This document shows positions 5,361 through 5,443 of a stretch of DNA of 5,443 bases, in pieces. A model generated the notes under the pieces. It saw only the letters and a program-made list of their open reading frames with translations. It had not been told where the DNA came from and made no database searches. Source of the DNA: Robiginitomaculum sp. (GTDB taxonomy: Bacteria; Pseudomonadota; Alphaproteobacteria; Caulobacterales; Maricaulaceae); assembly GCA_002733485.1 (NCBI GenBank), contig NVVU01000046.1, positions 19,799-25,241 on the forward strand, written 5' to 3'. Position 1 is the first letter of the stretch. Each line of letters opens with the position of its first letter. The position numbers were made by a program, and so were the translations under genes.

Positions 5361-5443
5361 ATGGGTAAACTATATTTCAGTCTAAAGGGCCGTATCAGCC
5401 CGGCACAATTTCAAAAAAGTGCAATCACCCTGATTGCCATCAG
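5361..5443 (+). CDS. N-terminus of a probable DUF805-type small membrane protein (continues beyond right edge)
   Basis: ATG at 5361 is preceded by AGGAG (5351-5355) at a good spacing of 5 bases, and 27 codons are open to the right edge. The visible protein, MGKLYFSLKGRISPAQFQ followed by KSAITLIAI, has the pattern of DUF805 inner-membrane proteins: a short amphipathic start, a GRIS-x3-F motif, then the beginning of a hydrophobic helix. DUF805 proteins are small multi-pass membrane proteins of unknown function. With so few residues another small membrane protein cannot be excluded. The palindrome at 5322-5339 and the weak promoter candidate suggest it has its own promoter. Confidence 0.55.
   Translation, partial: MGKLYFSLKGRISPAQFQKSAITLIAI

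Overview
The window looks like a chromosomal stretch from an alphaproteobacterium. Three things suggest this: a divergent lptF / pepA-holC arrangement; a CobT-family protein whose spacing and C-terminal wording resemble alphaproteobacterial homologues as I remember them; and two copies of the TGTCATTG...CAATGACA and CCTCATCCTGAG...AAGGATGAGG palindromic intergenic elements that are common in that class. No genus can be named from this sequence alone. All full-length genes are intact, and I see no insertion sequence, phage gene, CRISPR array, tRNA or rRNA.

Layout. On the minus strand, bases 1-858 hold the first 286 codons of lptF, a membrane subunit of the lipopolysaccharide exporter; the gene runs off the left edge and was recognised by reading the reverse complement. 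A 174-base divergent intergenic region follows. On the plus strand, pepA (M17 leucyl aminopeptidase, about 1033-2508) overlaps holC (DNA polymerase III chi subunit, 2498-2965) by about 11 bases, so these two form an operon. A 394-base gene-free stretch then carries palindromic repeats. It is followed by a CobT-family phosphoribosyltransferase (3360-4367), a glutathione S-transferase-like gene (4492-5109), a second copy of the composite repeat (5121-5250), and the first 27 codons of a small membrane protein, probably DUF805 (5361 to the right edge).

How the genes relate. lptF, pepA and holC form a neighbourhood also known from Escherichia coli, although their jobs (LPS export, peptide turnover, replication) are not biochemically linked. 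The CobT-like gene and the GST appear to be independent units: neither has cobalamin genes or other obvious partners beside it, and no B12 riboswitch was seen.

The most interesting point is the CobT-like protein. It is full length and well conserved overall, but three motifs that form the active site of ordinary CobT are changed: the AGDHG-type loop reads ASAHQ, GEMGIGNTT reads GVVGAGATT, and the C-terminal GEG(T/S)GA reads GDGSGA. It may be a CobT paralogue with altered substrate or activity rather than a standard lower-ligand activating enzyme. The second point of interest is the composite two-part palindromic repeat, present twice in the same order and orientation.
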